In this document: piece after piece, positions 14,539-15,042 of the stretch | How positions within the stretch are numbered: position 1 is the first letter of the stretch | Layout of the letters: each line of letters begins with the position of its first letter | Assembly: GCA_016177345.1 (NCBI GenBank) | Contig: JACOVM010000016.1 | Coordinates: forward strand, 1 to 15,042 | Source: Candidatus Woesearchaeota archaeon | GTDB lineage: Archaea > Nanobdellota > Nanobdellia > Woesearchaeales > UBA12501 | Direction of reading: 5' to 3' | Length of the DNA: 15,042 nucleotides | Translations under genes and position numbers: made by a program | The notes under the pieces: generated by a model | The model's input: the letters and a program-made list of their open reading frames with translations, nothing else | What the model was told of the DNA's origin: nothing | The model's database searches: none

Positions 14539-14991
14539 ATGGCACGGCATCTTGGAGACCACTTAAAAATTGCAGTAATCATTCTTCTTATTGCAGCTAT
14601 TGGGTATAATCTTCTTTCTGAAGAAAGCCTATTCAAGCTATCAAACACTGCAATTACCGGAGCAACCACCACCCCAGTGGATAACCTTAAGATTGAAGGA
14701 AGCAAGATATTTAATGCAGTCTTGGCCGTCCTTGTCCTTCTCCTTATTGGGCTTGGAGGATATTATCTTCGGGTAAGGAGATTCTTTAACTCAACTAACT
14801 CGTCCGGTACAGGAAATGAGACAAGCATAACCGGGTCTGTTGTTGGAGTCGACCCAGACCTTTTATTCTACATTAAAGAAGCGAAGAAAGTAGGGTATGC
14901 TGAACGAGACATCCATGCCCGGCTTCTCAAAGCAGGCTGGCGAAAGAGTGACATTAAGAGCGCAATGAAGGCAACAGAACAGAAGAAGTGA
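14539..14991 (+). CDS. Two-TM small membrane protein with C-terminal three-helix-like motif
   Basis: 150 residues. TM1 spans about 10-26 and TM2 about 58-77, with a short loop between. A Ser/Thr/Asn-rich linker (83-100) follows. The last 45 residues (VDPDLLFYIKEAKKVGYAERD, then HARLLKAGW and DIKSAMKA) resemble a short helical motif that I recall from membrane proteins of DPANN archaea and CPR bacteria, with pattern YIxxAxxxGYxxxxIxxxLxxxGW. That motif looks UBA-like and may be a protein-binding module; its function is not established. An out-of-frame ATG lies 4 bases upstream, at 14535. It follows the two paralogous membrane proteins in the same direction, but has its own AT-rich upstream region. 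Confidence 0.65.
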   Translation: MARHLGDHLKIAVIILLIAAIGYNLLSEESLFKLSNTAITGATTTPVDNLKIEGSKIFNAVLAVLVLLLIGLGGYYLRVRRFFNSTNSSGTGNETSITGSVVGVDPDLLFYIKEAKKVGYAERDIHARLLKAGWRKSDIKSAMKATEQKK

Positions 14992-15007
14992 TTCAGAAGA
15001 AGTAATT
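14980..15007 (+). repeat. 14-bp tandem duplication across a stop codon
   Basis: CAGAAGAAGTGATT (14980-14993) is followed directly by CAGAAGAAGTAATT (14994-15007), with one difference. The first copy contains the TGA stop of the preceding gene. The next in-frame stop, TAA, lies at 15007-15009. Confidence 0.7.
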
Positions 15008-15042
15008 AATAGGAGTTTTATCATAATATTAAATATTATTTC

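Overview
The window looks archaeal and most likely comes from a DPANN-type (Woesearchaeota/Pacearchaeota-like) genome; the phylum is an inference. The archaeal signals are an ABCE1/Rli1 ribosome-recycling ATPase, an archaeal-type TrmI tRNA methyltransferase, a DUF99 protein, a tRNA without encoded CCA, and TATA boxes centred about 26 bp upstream of start codons with no Shine-Dalgarno sequence (leaderless mRNAs). Coding density is high and intergenic gaps are short.

Layout. 1-335: 3' end of a protein with tandem winged-helix repeats, entering from outside the window. 341-8530: one giant 2729-residue type I surface protein. It has a signal peptide, three copies of a beta-helix-plus-cap module, three Ig-like domains, a Pro/Ala linker, a membrane-proximal beta-sandwich, one transmembrane helix and a basic cytoplasmic tail of about 400 residues. 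8553-9230: a two-helix membrane protein with a PH-like N-terminus. 9263-10591: trmI and a DUF99 gene as a likely operon, convergent with the ABCE1 gene at 10650-12407 (minus). A 52-bp gap holding one palindromic TATA box separates ABCE1 from a divergent 51-residue zinc-ribbon gene, which is followed after one base by tRNA-Thr(CGT). 12846-14991: three small membrane proteins, the first two of them diverged paralogs.

Two themes emerge. One is the cell surface: the giant glycoprotein-like protein, the PH-like membrane protein and the three small membrane proteins. The other is translation: ABCE1, TrmI, the zinc ribbon and tRNA-Thr. No CRISPR array, insertion sequence, integrase or known defence system is visible. 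The least described elements are the giant protein with its unidentified cytoplasmic tail, the near-identical repeat segment in the winged-helix gene just before it, and the shared palindromic promoter between ABCE1 and the zinc-ribbon gene.
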